From: Stenopsyche tienmushanensis
Lineage: Eukaryota > Arthropoda > Insecta > Trichoptera > Stenopsychidae
DNA length: 64,000 nucleotides
Assembly: GCA_008973525.1 (NCBI GenBank)
Contig: WACJ01000084.1
Location: 806,001 to 870,000, forward strand
Direction: 5' to 3'
The notes beneath the pieces are model-generated. The model was not told the origin of the DNA and searched no databases. It saw nothing but the letters and a program-made list of their open reading frames with translations. Positions 34,858 to 45,364 of this stretch are shown piece after piece (position 1 is the first letter of the stretch; every line of letters begins with the position of its first letter). The translations under genes were made by a program, and so were the position numbers.

Positions 34858-35279
34858 ACATTTTAAGTTATATTCGCTATTTTGCGAAGTCAAGAATTCT
34901 TATTTCATTATTTTACTAATAAGATTTTTATCGAGTTCAGAAAGTGAAAGTGATGTGGAAGACCGATGTACCGAAATTGCAGCTGATGGAACAATTTGAC
35001 AAGAAATAGAACAAAGCTCAACACCTGGACGAGCCTCAATTTATATATTTTTAGGGAGGTTGTAGGCTTGACCTGCATATGCCAATTATGAAGCCACAAT
35101 TATATGCCACGAAATGAAGGGCAAAGTGAGAACTGCTTTTTCTTTAATTTGGAACTTAATCATGTACCAAATTCTGCTAAATTATATATTCTGCTATATG
35201 ATATATAGATAAAGATGGGTCACTTGACCCACTGTAGTAGGAATAGGTATACATGAAGTATCGGTAGGTTTAGTGTTAA

Positions 35280-37595
35280 TAATCAAGATTTACCTTTATA
35301 AACTTAATCAGGTTTGCATAGAATGGCTTATATGGTTCATTCACTATTGGGCTGGAGAAGAGACGCCGAAGGATGGATGGAGATAAAAAATAACGTGATC
35401 GTAAATCAGTGATAGCAGATGCAATAAGATTTACACAGTTCCAAATTATATTTTTTTCCAAATTTCGGTTAGTGTTGATGATATATTTCCTATTTTATCC
35501 AAATATACGTACTCTCTATGGAATAAAAAAAATCTTAAAAAAACCGCATAACTTTGAAATCGCACAAAAAAAGATTTGAGTTTATCTAAAATTTTTCCTT
35601 CAATTTTTAGTGTGTCTTCTTGAAGAATGTCTGCTTTGGAATAAACTATTTTTAAAATGTTTGTAATGTGAAAGGGCTTATAAAATTTCTATTATGGAAA
35701 ATTGCTGGAATCTATTTTCAAATTTCTCTAAAAGTGTCTCTAAAAGATTTTTATAAATAATGAGGACGTTTCAATAGGAAAATATTTCAATTTACATAGT
35801 GCTTTATGATGATTTTTATAACCATTGTGTTATATAATATAAAGCTTCATTAATATATTTTTTATATGTATATGCTTAAATATATTACATAATGTTTACA
35901 ATGTACACGTAATATATTTTATACTAAGCTTGAAATATAATTATAATACTAAAAAGCAGAGCTTTTATATTTTACACTCATAAATTTCTTTTAAATAAAC
36001 TAGAATTTATGTGTGTAGCAAAGCCTTTTTTTGTAGAGAGACTGAAGCTTTGTAAAGAAAATTCGCGTACGTCCTTTAAAGTGCCGCAGCCTCAATATGT
36101 GAAGCTATGTGCATGGAAATTTTTCACATTGTAATTGTTACAGGCAGAAACTGTTAAAACGTTTTAAATTTAAAGAAATAAGAAACTAGAGCCTTCCTCT
36201 GGGGGTTGGATTTTTTTAATAAAAGCTGTATTAAGTCATCCTTAAGCATGGGGAATTTCAATTAAAAAATTCTCGTTGCACGCTGGGTATTTGAGCAGGT
36301 CGGTCGTAAGGCGTATTTTTTCTTATTTTTGCCCTCACAAAGGAGTCAGCGTCGCGGAAAAAACCACAACCTATAAAACTCGTCCGATCTGAGTCGAATC
36401 CTGCGTGAGATTGAAATATCCTGTGCTCAATCCTCCTTGCCATAATTCGAACCTGTTACCTGTATATGCGGCCGAAGCCGTTCCGAGTTGATTTCGCGGT
36501 TTGAAACCTTAATATTTAACGGCGGTAAAAAATATATATGGAAAAAAATACACGAGAGGATTCGAAGCTAAAAGGCGCTTTCCAAAATATGACTTATAAG
36601 AGCTTGAAATGGATCTCGAGTACGTTAAAATTGCATACTTAGGGCCAACCTGAAGATTATAAGTAGCTCACCATTACAAAAACGTGGGAGCCATCAAAAA
36701 TTTTAGTGGCATTTCTTTTCGATGTTTGTTCTACTCTCGAAGACCAAGGACGGCTAGATTCAATTTTTGAAATCATAAATATATATCAGGCTGTATAAAA
36801 ACCGACTAGAATTGAATATTGTCTCCGAATTTTAGCGAAAAAAATAGCAGTTAGTCAATAACGAAACGACAAAATTTTATGCTTCGACGAAACACACGAC
36901 AGATTCTGCTTCTTTTGATGATACATCCACTACTTTAATATTAAAAAAAAAAACAACAACAAGACGATCATACAATTTATATCTAGGACACATTGTCAAA
37001 GAAACATCACATTTTAAGCAGATATTTGCTCTTAATATTTTTTATCAAAGTCCTTTCATCTTATTATTTTTCATACGCTTCGATGATCGATCAATTTGAT
37101 ATAAAAGGATATTTTTATTTAAGAAACTTATGATATTCGTTCTATAAATCGTACAATAATTTATTTAAATAAAAGTTTGAGAGTTTTTGCAATATATCAT
37201 ACGGAGAAAAATTGAAAGTAATAGAAGCTGTGTATGCAGAAGAAAACCCTGTCTGAAAATCTGCGGTAGTCGTAAGGGAAATGCATGATGTCGTTATTCA
37301 AAAAGTCTTAGAATAAATCAAAAATAATATCTGTGAGTGTCTTATAATGAATGCATTCCTGAGTTTAAATATATTATTTTTTTGGCGAAGATCATTTTAA
37401 TTATAAAAATAAAGTAAAATCATCACTTTAATATATTTAAGCATTATTAACCTAAATATGATACATATTTGTACAAAAAAATTATATTGTGTACAATATA
37501 CATTATTATTATAATCTATATTTTAAAATAATATACAAAAATAGTCCCAAAAGCACCCGTACCTAATACTAAGTTTAACCGATGCCGTACGAATT
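35280..37595. other. AT-rich non-coding DNA
   Basis: No gene is supported. A GC-richer patch at 36260-36480 has a minus-strand frame (36258-36443) without motifs. Confidence 0.5.
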
Positions 37596-37599
37596 TCCA

Positions 37600-37790
37600 A
37601 GACCACCCCAGAAATTTGGACATGAGAAAGCTGTGTGCAAGACGAGTGCCGCGTTTGCTCACGATGGAACAAAAACAGGCTCGTGATGATATTTCAATCG
37701 AGTATTTGGCGATGTTTCACAGCAATAAGACCGAGGGTGAAACATGGGCCCATCACTTCACATTTGAGACAAAGGAACGTGAGAACCTGA
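37600..37790 (+). mobile_element. Mariner transposase fragment with internal deletion
   Basis: The plus frame from 37616 reads MRKLCARRVPRLLTMEQKQA and YLAMFHSNKT. This is the linker after the mariner DNA-binding domain (typical RKLCA(R/K)WVPR.LT.EQK). It jumps to ETWAHHFTFETKE, the block holding the first catalytic aspartate (TGDETWV..Y/HHFTPETK). About 10 codons between NKT and ETW are missing, including that aspartate. After KE the frame runs into unrelated sequence. No termini were found. It is a dead fragment unlike the other mariner copies here in sequence, so a separate lineage. Confidence 0.85.
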
Positions 37791-37998
37791 GCGGTTTATT
37801 GGTCCTGCTATTTGAGACCATGCCAACTTGCTCAACAAAGGGTCAAAATCTGAATTTAATATCCATGTCCGTAAGGACATGCTCATTCTCAACTTCGAAT
37901 GGCCAATTGTGCTCTGAGCGTGGGGGAGAAACTAGCTAGAGTATTTGGCGCGAGCCACCTATGTAAGTTAACTTCTGAGGGAGCTTTCGTAATTGAAT

Positions 37999-38053
37999 GT
38001 CCAATTGGTCCGCTTTTCGGATCGCCGATATGACGAATGAGCGCCTCTTGATC
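37999..38053 (-). repeat. Inverted-repeat arm 1 (55 bp)
   Basis: Read on the minus strand, this arm matches 38176-38230 at about 42 of 55 positions. It translates as DQEALIRHIGDPKSGPIG, against DRETLIYHVSGPKIGPVE in arm 2. Most mismatches are such that the peptide pattern is kept, which suggests two related coding-like segments placed head to head rather than a recent hairpin duplication. Confidence 0.65.
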
Positions 38054-38175
38054 TGATACTATACCGGAACATGTCTGTAGAACGATCAAAAACTCCCGAT
38101 CAGTCTTCTTCTGACAACTTCGTTTTATAATGAAAGATCGTAATCGTTCTGAAGACACGTTCAAGTATGGCGTTC

Positions 38176-38230
38176 GATCGCGAGACGCTCATTTATCATG
38201 TCAGTGGTCCGAAAATCGGACCGGTTGAAC
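38176..38230 (+). repeat. Inverted-repeat arm 2 (55 bp)
   Basis: Partner of 37999-38053. The surrounding 37600-38365 block is near 50% GC, unlike the AT-rich flanks, and ends in an 11-C run (38352-38362). Together these suggest a foreign or transposon-derived segment of unidentified type. Confidence 0.65.
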
Positions 38231-38351
38231 CTCTTTTAGAGCTTCTTGCGGTATTTTCTATGATCTGTACGATCTTGGAAGCTTCCTCAGACGCTTATCT
38301 ACAATATATAGGCGACTCGCACCAAATGAGATCGCGAATGACTTTAGACTG

Positions 38352-38362
38352 CCCCCCCCCCC
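38352..38362 (+). repeat. Poly-C tract
   Basis: Eleven consecutive C residues, rare in this AT-rich window, at the end of the GC-rich 37.6-38.36 kb block. Confidence 0.9.
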
Positions 38363-38364
38363 AA

Positions 38365-39890
38365 GCATAAAAACCCTATATTTATCTATCTTACTGTATT
38401 TTTTCAGCTATCTTAGCTAGTTTTTTTTTAGTTTTTATAGCATAGCCATGCTTACAAATTTACGGAGAACGTTCACTGTTATAACAGAGATTCTCATTGC
38501 AATAAGCATATTCGATTGAACTTATTAAGAATTTTGAAAATAATTAGATATTAGAAAGAGCGTAATTATATTAACATACAACAAATTTATTATTATATAA
38601 TTTATTTTGTGCGAATTATTTAATAGTATAATTTAAGCATTGAGTGCTCAAATTAAGCAAAGATAAAAAGGACAATAGACAGATTAATCAATTGAATTTT
38701 AATGTGGTTCAATGATTGGATTTTCAGTAAAAATTTGTTTATTATGATTACAACAGATATTAACGATATTAAATTATTTGCACAATATGTACGATTGTAT
38801 AAATTTCGTACTGTTCCATTATAATATCATTCCCAATTGTGCTAATATCAGTTATAAAACGGATTCATTGTGGTATCTCTGAATGAATATCATATGTTAT
38901 TTAATACAACATTGAATATTAAAATAAGGCTTCGTTTACACGAATTCCGTGAATATCTTCTCGGATGATTAAATTTATGGATTCGAGGGAGATCTACTAA
39001 TTCGAGCTTTTCGACTTGCCAGGAAGACTATCGGTCTTCATTCAATTATGAAATTTTGTAAGACAAAGCGTTTTCGCCCATTACTCGTCCATGGTAAGCA
39101 GATCATAATTTCACTATAAAATCTAAGGGAATATTGTAATTAAGGCAGGTTGTAAAACCCTATTTTGAGCTTAACACATCTCGGGGAGCTCGAGCACTAG
39201 CGTTAATGCGATTAAGAAGTTTTCAAAATTCAATAATTCAGCACCCCTCAAATTAAAATTGACTGCTCGAAAAAACCACCCCCGCTGGGGGAGATTATCG
39301 AATTAAAAGACTATCGAAAGTGACGAGATTTTTGCGCTAATAAATTGTCACGTGATATTATACAGTTTCGTGTTTAAATTTGAATTTATTATGCGATACT
39401 TTAGGAGGGAATTGTCTCGGAAATCAAAAGTTGAAATCTCTCAGAGTTCTTTCTTGGAATGCTTTCTAGCTGACGTAACGGAAACTTTCGATAAAACTTA
39501 GAAGAAACTGCTTTTATTTCCTCTGGGTCGCAATGTATTGAATTCAATCCACGTGAGCTAGCATTGCCATTCTATCAACGTTTTCATTTCAGTTGCTGCC
39601 AACCTTTCTTCAAAGTTGCTGAAATGTAATAAGAAGGTTTCATACCGTTGTAGTTCAACACGAATTTTGTAAAATTTTCTATAAAATGATGATGAAACGT
39701 TAAACATTATAGTTGTATTTATTTAATAGATTTGATTTTAAAAAATGCAATTAATAAGTCCTACCTTAAAGTGTATTTTTTTGAGATAACCTTTATGAAT
39801 TCCTTATATGGGATCATTACTAACCATTTTGACATGGTTTTTAAAAACGTGATCGCCGAACACCCCTCTTGTAGACTTGAACCCTAGATG
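38365..39890. other. AT-rich non-coding DNA
   Basis: No gene or recognisable repeat. The 38930-39120 and 39480-39610 parts are slightly GC-richer. Confidence 0.5.
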
Positions 39891-39894
39891 ATTG

Positions 39895-40308
39895 AGTTAC
39901 GATTAGAGTTTACTGCTTTAGTTCAATATGCAAATCAATTTGAATTTTATTAAAAATATAATTTCTAAATATATTAACCAAGTTTTAACTGAAAAAAGAA
40001 GAAAAAATTATGTTTGAGAGGTGTTTAAACAAAGTAGTATGATTTTTTAACAATATTTTGCACCTTTCTTGCAATAAAAAACATACTTTAAACAATAGTA
40101 TTTTCTTGCAATTTAGTTACTATGGATTGAAATTAAATATTAAATCTTCATATAATTTTTTAAAATAACTGGTTAATAACTTTTTGAGTTAAAGAGCGTC
40201 AAAGTTGAAAAAAGAAATCTCGAGAAAAACGTGTTTGAAAAAATAATTACCGAAAACGAGAAATTTAAGGCAGTAATAATTGGTATAAACTACCTAGTAG
40301 TTAATCAG
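39895..40308 (-). mobile_element. Mutator-like element, non-coding 3' flank (copy 1)
   Basis: Non-coding sequence downstream of the transposase stop at 40309. It is shared with 21985-22330: AGAGTTTACTGCTTT, GTTTAAACAAAGTAGTA, TTGCAATAAAAAACATA, ACCGAAAACGAGAAATTTAA. The copies are diverged, with many small indels. An end and target duplication could not be located. Confidence 0.7.
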
Positions 40309-41035
40309 CTATTTCAACACCATATAGCAACTCTTCGTCTTCTTAATATGCAAAATTTGAGCTTGCATCTCTTCTTTTAGAGCTTTTCGAGATTCTTTAG
40401 TCTCCACTGTGCTGCATCTATTTTGTCGATAGACGCGCTGCTCATCCATTTGCCGTGCATAATTAAAGCTCTGCGATCCAACTATTACTTGCAACTTGTT
40501 CATCAGCACTACAAGTGCTGAATTTTCTTCATTATTAAGGCTAATAGCTAAACATGCAGCAACCTCTAATACTTTAAATACAGAATGTAAATGTTTTGGA
40601 GCCAATCGCCAAACGCTCAAATTAAAACTCCTCAGCAATTCATCTTTCGATAAATCTCCATATATCGATTGAATTGCTTTTTGAAGGTTGGGAGTGCAAT
40701 AAAGAAGGGTGCGCTTCAGACTTCGTTCCAAGAGCTTTAGATTTCTGCCACTTGCACCAGCTGTAATCTCTCTCTGGACTGTTATCGTGTCTTGGATTAT
40801 TGTATGTTGATATTATATGTTGAAAAGTTGTCATTATAGCCTTCTCCATGTCTTCGAAACTATTCACATTTCTCCGAATGGCTAAGCCGTATATGTACTG
40901 AGCTTTTTCATCAAAGCCTCTCACAATTTTCGCCTTCCGCCGAGATTTTTAGTCTTCTTGGACTCCTCTTCTAAGAATTTGCAAATAAGGACGTCTTTCA
41001 GCATCTCTCTTTTTTTGTTTCCTTCTTTTTCCCAT
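40309..41035 (-). pseudogene. Mutator-like transposase, C-terminal half, frameshifted
   Basis: On the minus strand the order of motifs follows the insect Mutator-like transposase family. A decayed MGKRRKQKK stretch (about 41030) corresponds to the family's RMG.RLRNLKK. LGGRRK (about 40950) follows, then YIYGLAIRRNVNSFEDMEKA, PRHDNSPERDYSWCKWQKSK and ALGT. After a frameshift near 40700 come SIYGDLSKDELLR, SVWRLAPKHLH and SLNNEENSA, then a basic, coiled C-terminus ending ...SCYMVLK. The family's H..CP.GE(D/T)SWC..Q signature is present. The TQN.NES segment before SVWR is partly lost, and the N-terminal catalytic portion is absent. At least two frameshifts make it non-functional. Confidence 0.85.
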
Positions 41036-41284
41036 AGTACAGGGATATTGAGCCTAGTGAATAAGTGGCGCGAATTTCGAGAAACTGGACCTTCAGGCGT
41101 TTACTTTAGGGCTCATAACATCGGAACAAAACGGAATTTTGTTGTGAAATTTTCAAAGCATATTCTTAAGTATTTTTACTAATAATTTATGAAATTAAAA
41201 AAATTAAAATATTTTTCGAACCGTCTAATATCCTTAGAGTATTCATAATGGCGATTTTATTGAATACTGTTCAACCAAGCGTTA

Positions 41285-41460
41285 ATTTAATGGATTAGAT
41301 CTCGGACTGTTATTTTAAAGTTTTGGTATTTTGGTACAAGCAACAAGTTTGGGAGATCAGTAGTATTAATATTTCCGATCCGATCCGAAGTATGATAAGT
41401 TAACCACTCGATCATAGATCCTCTCTTGTTTTATAAATCCTTCTCAAATAAGTTTATTCT
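41285..41460 (+). repeat. tRNA-derived SINE-like repeat, copy 2
   Basis: AATGGATTAGATCTCGGACTG then TTATTTTAAAG parallels GTGGATTAGATTCTGGACTT of the 19.1-kb copy. GAGATCAGTAGTATTAATAT parallels GAGATCAGAAATATCAATAT. The B-box region is disrupted by an insertion or decay (TTTTGGTATTTTGGTACAAG). Confidence 0.5.
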
Positions 41461-41464
41461 AATT

Positions 41465-42670
41465 TTGCCATATGTATAAAAGTTTATTGTGAAGATCATT
41501 CACTTCTAAAAACGAATATGCCATAATCAAAAATAATAATATTATTCACCTGTTTTTTATAGGTAGATCAATTAAAGTGTTTATAATGAAAACATTGTCA
41601 TATTGAGATAAATTGTATGCTTTATTTTATACCAAAACAATTTAAAGCAGTTTTACCTTTGAGATGGAAGTTTAGTTATGTAGTTAAATATGATAATCAT
41701 TAGTTGAAGGACAAAGCTCTCGATTGTTGCGAAACACTGCAACAGTGTGCCCCAAAAGCTCTTGTCATGCGGTCTCGACCGTATCAACGATAAGGAGCTC
41801 TTAGAGCTTTCGCCAACTGGTGCACTTCATACAATGCAAATTTTCGAAACAAGACGACCTCAAGGAAGCGGAAAGCCTTTAATTAATTTCACTCAAAAGT
41901 TGTTCATATTGAGCTCGGTTAAGTCCTCTAAAACTCGCGCAGTTCCAAAACTTACAGTCACAGTTTCATCTCTTTCACAGTTGTAAAATTTATGTGCCGT
42001 TATAGGGGCCCATAAAATTTATTTTGTCCCGGAGTGTTACTCGACTGAAGAGCCGTTCCGAACAAGTTCAATTACGAAGTCAATTTAAATATTAAGTCAA
42101 AAAATTACAATGCCGACTTCGGCAGCTGGGCCGACTCTATGTTTTCGACTCGTACTTCTTCCGACTTTTCGAAAACTTCCCGAAAGTCACCCCGTCATAT
42201 TATCCTCTGAGTGCGTACTTATTGGAATTATTCCGGATGAAACAAAGCGGCGAAAATCACCGAAATATGAATTGTAAATAAACTTTATTCGGGGCCTTTA
42301 GGCATTCCCAAATATCTGCTAATTAAGAAAAAAAATCATGTTGACGTTGAAATGTGAGATAAACATTAGGGATGATTGAAAATACTCCCGAAGCTTTGTG
42401 GCTTTTGGAGGGCAATCATAATACAATGGAAACTCTCTTGTCGAAATCTGATTGATTTATGGCTTTTGATGGGATAACAATGGCTCGCAATGCAGAAATA
42501 ATCTTCGAGGGTCTGAATATGAAGTTGAATAAATAAAATACTAATCTGACCATCATAATGACCATTATTTTAAATTTGATATCATTTAATATCGATTAAA
42601 AACATGCACTTATTATATGTGTTCTACTAAAAAATATCATATCTGCTACTGTTAAAATAAACTAACCAAG
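41465..42670. other. Non-coding DNA; GC-richer 41710-42060
   Basis: No gene is supported. The 41747-41986 frame (plus) and its complement both look coding-like in composition, but neither matches a family I recognise. CTCTTAGAGCTTTCG at about 41798 is only a short direct match. Confidence 0.4.
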
Positions 42671-42675
42671 GTTCA

Positions 42676-42817
42676 TTATTCTAAAGCTCGAGCTCTTTCA
42701 ATCACTTTCTTTGCTTGGAAACTGAAAGTTTCGTTGACTAGAAAAATATTTCCAAATGGCACAAATCTTAAAGCTTCAATTTCAATAGCTGCAGACTCAA
42801 GTTTTTTTTCCAATTTG
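42676..42817 (-). CDS. Candidate terminal exon of an unidentified gene
   Basis: On the minus strand an open stretch reads SKLEKKLESAAIEIEALRF, then VPFGNIFLVNETFSFQAKK and VIERARALE, and stops at TAA (42676-42678). A TTTATTTTAACAG acceptor directly precedes it. Joining across a possible 37-bp intron (GTATTTTA...TTTTAACAG) to the upstream stretch 42855-42898 keeps frame and adds DFGIQQCIVCNANI, giving a CxxC just before an amphipathic helix. Upstream of that the frame closes within a few codons with no obvious acceptor. The intron would be unusually short for an insect. The peptide looks like a real protein end, but I cannot name it. Gene fragment, retrocopy or chance are the alternatives. Confidence 0.35.
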
Positions 42818-42899
42818 CTGTTAAAATAAAAAGTTTTAAAACTATATAAAATACCTTATATTGGCATTGCATACAATACATTGCTGAATTCCAAAATCC

Positions 42900-43865
42900 C
42901 CGCATTAAGAACTTCAATTTAAATGCATCAACTATATAGTACACTGTCCAATTTAATAAATCAAAATGACACCCTAAAGTTTAAAGCTAGATCATCTTTC
43001 CCCTAAAATACGCTCTAGGGGGTGCTACTAATAACGTTGAAATTCAGTTACTTTGACTAATTTATATATATGTATTTATTATTTCAATCAAATATTATTA
43101 CAGTGTCCCATATTCGGAATAAACATGGCTTGAAGAATATTTGGTGAATCCTTATTTATTTATCTATCTGGTATCAAATGTATATAGCATTATAAGGATA
43201 ACTAAGAATGTCATATGAAGAATATGTGGTCTTAATAAAGGAAGCTATATTTGAACAATGTAATGAAAAAGAATTTCATAAATGAAATATAAAGCAAATG
43301 TTCAAGACTTGGGGTAGTCTCAGTGCGTTGAAGTTATTTTACATTTGCAATTAAATGGATTCATTTTTGTTGCAAGTCAATGTATTAAATTATTTACAAG
43401 TCTTAAAACGCATTATATTCATAGTTGAATTGTGTAATCCCGATTAATCCAATAAGAAGGCAAAGACCCATTTAACTGAAGTAATACTCGGCATCCATTG
43501 CAGATTTTGGGCGGCCCAGTCTTTTTCTGTCGTTCAAAGTCCAAGTCTCAATTGTCTTCCAATATTAAATTTGTCTTATTTTACAATTTTGAATTATTGA
43601 AATATAATAAAAGCATCATCATATACGCAAAATTGACTCTCTGAACTCTTCATTTTTTTTCATAAATTTGGGTTAACATTTAAATGCACACTATAATCTG
43701 TTACAAGTAAAATGTTTAAATGTTGAAAATAAGATGGAAATAAATTATTTGTTACGTTTATCTACAATATTATACTTAATAATATGCGTTTCCAAACTTG
43801 TTGTCCGCTGTGTATCTAATGGCAAGTCAATGCGTGGCAGCATTCATGAGTGTTTAAGACCAATT
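42900..43865. other. AT-rich non-coding DNA
   Basis: No gene is supported. On the minus strand at about 43500-43560 a few codons (TEKDWAAQNLQW) look transposase-like but are too short to assign. Confidence 0.45.
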
Positions 43866-43869
43866 TAAA

Positions 43870-44760
43870 TATTTGCTGGTAACTCTGTATATGGGAGTTC
43901 CTGGAACTTTGACACGACAACATGTTTCTTATTTTCGTCGAGTCACGTCGCAGCGTTTTCGGTCAAATACGCGAAGCCTCAAGTGGCGCAGAAACTATCG
44001 GGAAGAGGCGTATGTCAGGATAACGAAGTTGTTTCCTAAGAGGAAGTCACAAGTTCTCAGGTTACGCGTCGTCTCCATATAACTCATTTAGGTGGGAAAG
44101 TGGAGTGTTTCCATAGAGCGTCGCGTAGGCAAATCCATTTGTGGTACATCAGGATCTGGGAGCGTAATTGCCGTTCGAGACAGAAGGGGGTAGGTCTCGT
44201 TAGTTGCCCCATTTGGATGGGGGACCTTATTTTTGCGGAGGCATCGTTAGGGGCACGTGCGCGTTCGAGTGTGCCGAAAGTATTCACGGTTAGACGGCAC
44301 TCACATTTATCAATCACATGGAAAGTGCTCCCAATAATTTAGCCCCGGGTGCCGGCTGATTGGTCATTATTTTAAGGCTTCCGTCTGTACGTGGCGTCCC
44401 ATCAAATCCCAACTTTGGAGCAGGGAACTTGCTAACCGTGACGAGTTTCGACTCAATGACTAATGCTCTCACTAATCCAACTTTGCTGCCGACGTCTTAT
44501 TTATTTACTTATTTATGGGCGCTAATAATGCCGAATGTGGCGTGGTCGACCCCCCAATTCCGCCCCTCACCCACAAATCGCCAATTACGCCCTGAGCCTA
44601 TTAATAATGATACCGATGAAACATCATCAGGTTTTTTCGCACCCGGCGAATATGTAATCATTTTAATTCCTTCGTGTTTTCTCTCGTGCGGAAGAAAATT
44701 CGCTTCTGCACGTCATCGTTCCAACAATACCAAATTGGTCTTCTAGCCGGCTAAATTCAG
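43870..44760. other. Large GC-richer non-coding block (possible conserved regulatory DNA)
   Basis: This is the longest stretch of balanced base composition in the window, about 890 bp. Open frames cross it on both strands (43873-44082, 44084-44317, 44100-44342, 44360-44746), but none has family motifs or a consistent reading. It holds an E-box CACGTG (44254-44259) and a run TTATTTATTTACTTATTTAT followed by GGGCGCTAATAATG (about 44498-44530) that resembles fork-head and homeodomain sites. A regulatory role is inference from composition and motifs only. Confidence 0.35.
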
Positions 44761-44764
44761 CCTT

Positions 44765-45260
44765 ATAATGAAACAGTGGCTCCTACTGTTCTTAAATTGC
44801 GACCTAGTTTTGCCAAATTACTAATGCCTCTTAAATTAATTCGAATTAAAGTTAGCTCGATAGATTATGTATTTTAAAGCCAAAAATGCCTCAAACAATT
44901 TTCCAAATGCTTACAAAAGCTTATCAAATGAATAAATGAAAAATGTTTTCAATAATTGACATATCCTTAGTGGTTAAACTTTTCTAGTCTAGTATCAAGA
45001 CATATATAACATTTAAAACTTTCAGCAAGTTTCAATTCCTAGTAGGTATTGACAATTTTTCATGATAAAAATTATTATGAACTATCCATACAATTATAAA
45101 AATAAACGGTTTCAAAATGGAGTACTTCCGATGGTGTTTACGCTCAGTGCCCATGGAAACATTTCTAAAAAATGTTACAACTTAAAGGGTTAAATATTGT
45201 TATTATAATGATAGAACCTCTAGGGATTCGAATATTTTTATATGGAACGGTCTGATGCCT
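44765..45260. other. AT-rich non-coding DNA
   Basis: Nothing recognised. Confidence 0.5.
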
Positions 45261-45264
45261 TTCG

Positions 45265-45360
45265 TGTATAAAATTATGGCATAGTTGGTTAGTTCCTGGA
45301 CTCTCGTTATAAAGGTTCAGGTTAAAATCTGAATTTAGCCTTTAAATTCAAACAATAATG
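45265..45360 (+). repeat. tRNA-derived SINE-like repeat, copy 3
   Basis: GGCATAGTTGGTTAGTTCCT, GGACTCTCGTTATAAAGG and TTCAGGTTAAAATCTGAA follow the A-box/B-box order of the 19.1-kb copy. It is the copy closest to a tRNA-like 5' region. No terminator or A-rich tail is evident. Confidence 0.55.
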
Positions 45361-45364
45361 ACTT

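Larger units (their letters stand above)
34174..35275 (+). mobile_element. piggyBac-like element, decayed, interrupted by an R1 insertion
   Basis: The left end CACTAAACCTACC (34174-34186) is repeated inverted at the right end (35263-35275). The right flank is TTAA (35276-35279) and the left flank CTAA, a one-base decay of the TTAA target duplication that piggyBac makes. Subterminal palindromes ACGGGTCATTTGACCCGT (34334-34351) and TGGGTCACTTGACCCA (35216-35231) are typical of this family. Between 34920 and 35150 the plus strand encodes decayed transposase N-terminal features: LSSSESESDVEDRC, DGTIWQEIEQSSTPGRAS and a later TAFSLI. The catalytic core is missing. Without the R1 insertion the element is about 760 bp, so it was already internally deleted. 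It is non-autonomous and dead. Confidence 0.85.

Noticed and set aside
39835..39910. Possible minus-strand tRNA (GGGTTCAAGTCTA resembles a B-box)
   Set aside because: No A-box at the right distance and no foldable acceptor or anticodon stem. It lies beside the flank of the Mutator-like copy.
41747..41986. 79-residue open frame and its coding-like complement
   Set aside because: Neither strand matched a family I recognise. I could not decide between a retroelement fragment and chance.
44360..44746. 128-residue open frame, among the longest in the window
   Set aside because: It sits in a GC-richer block where stops are rarer. The peptide has no domain or motif and competing frames exist on both strands.
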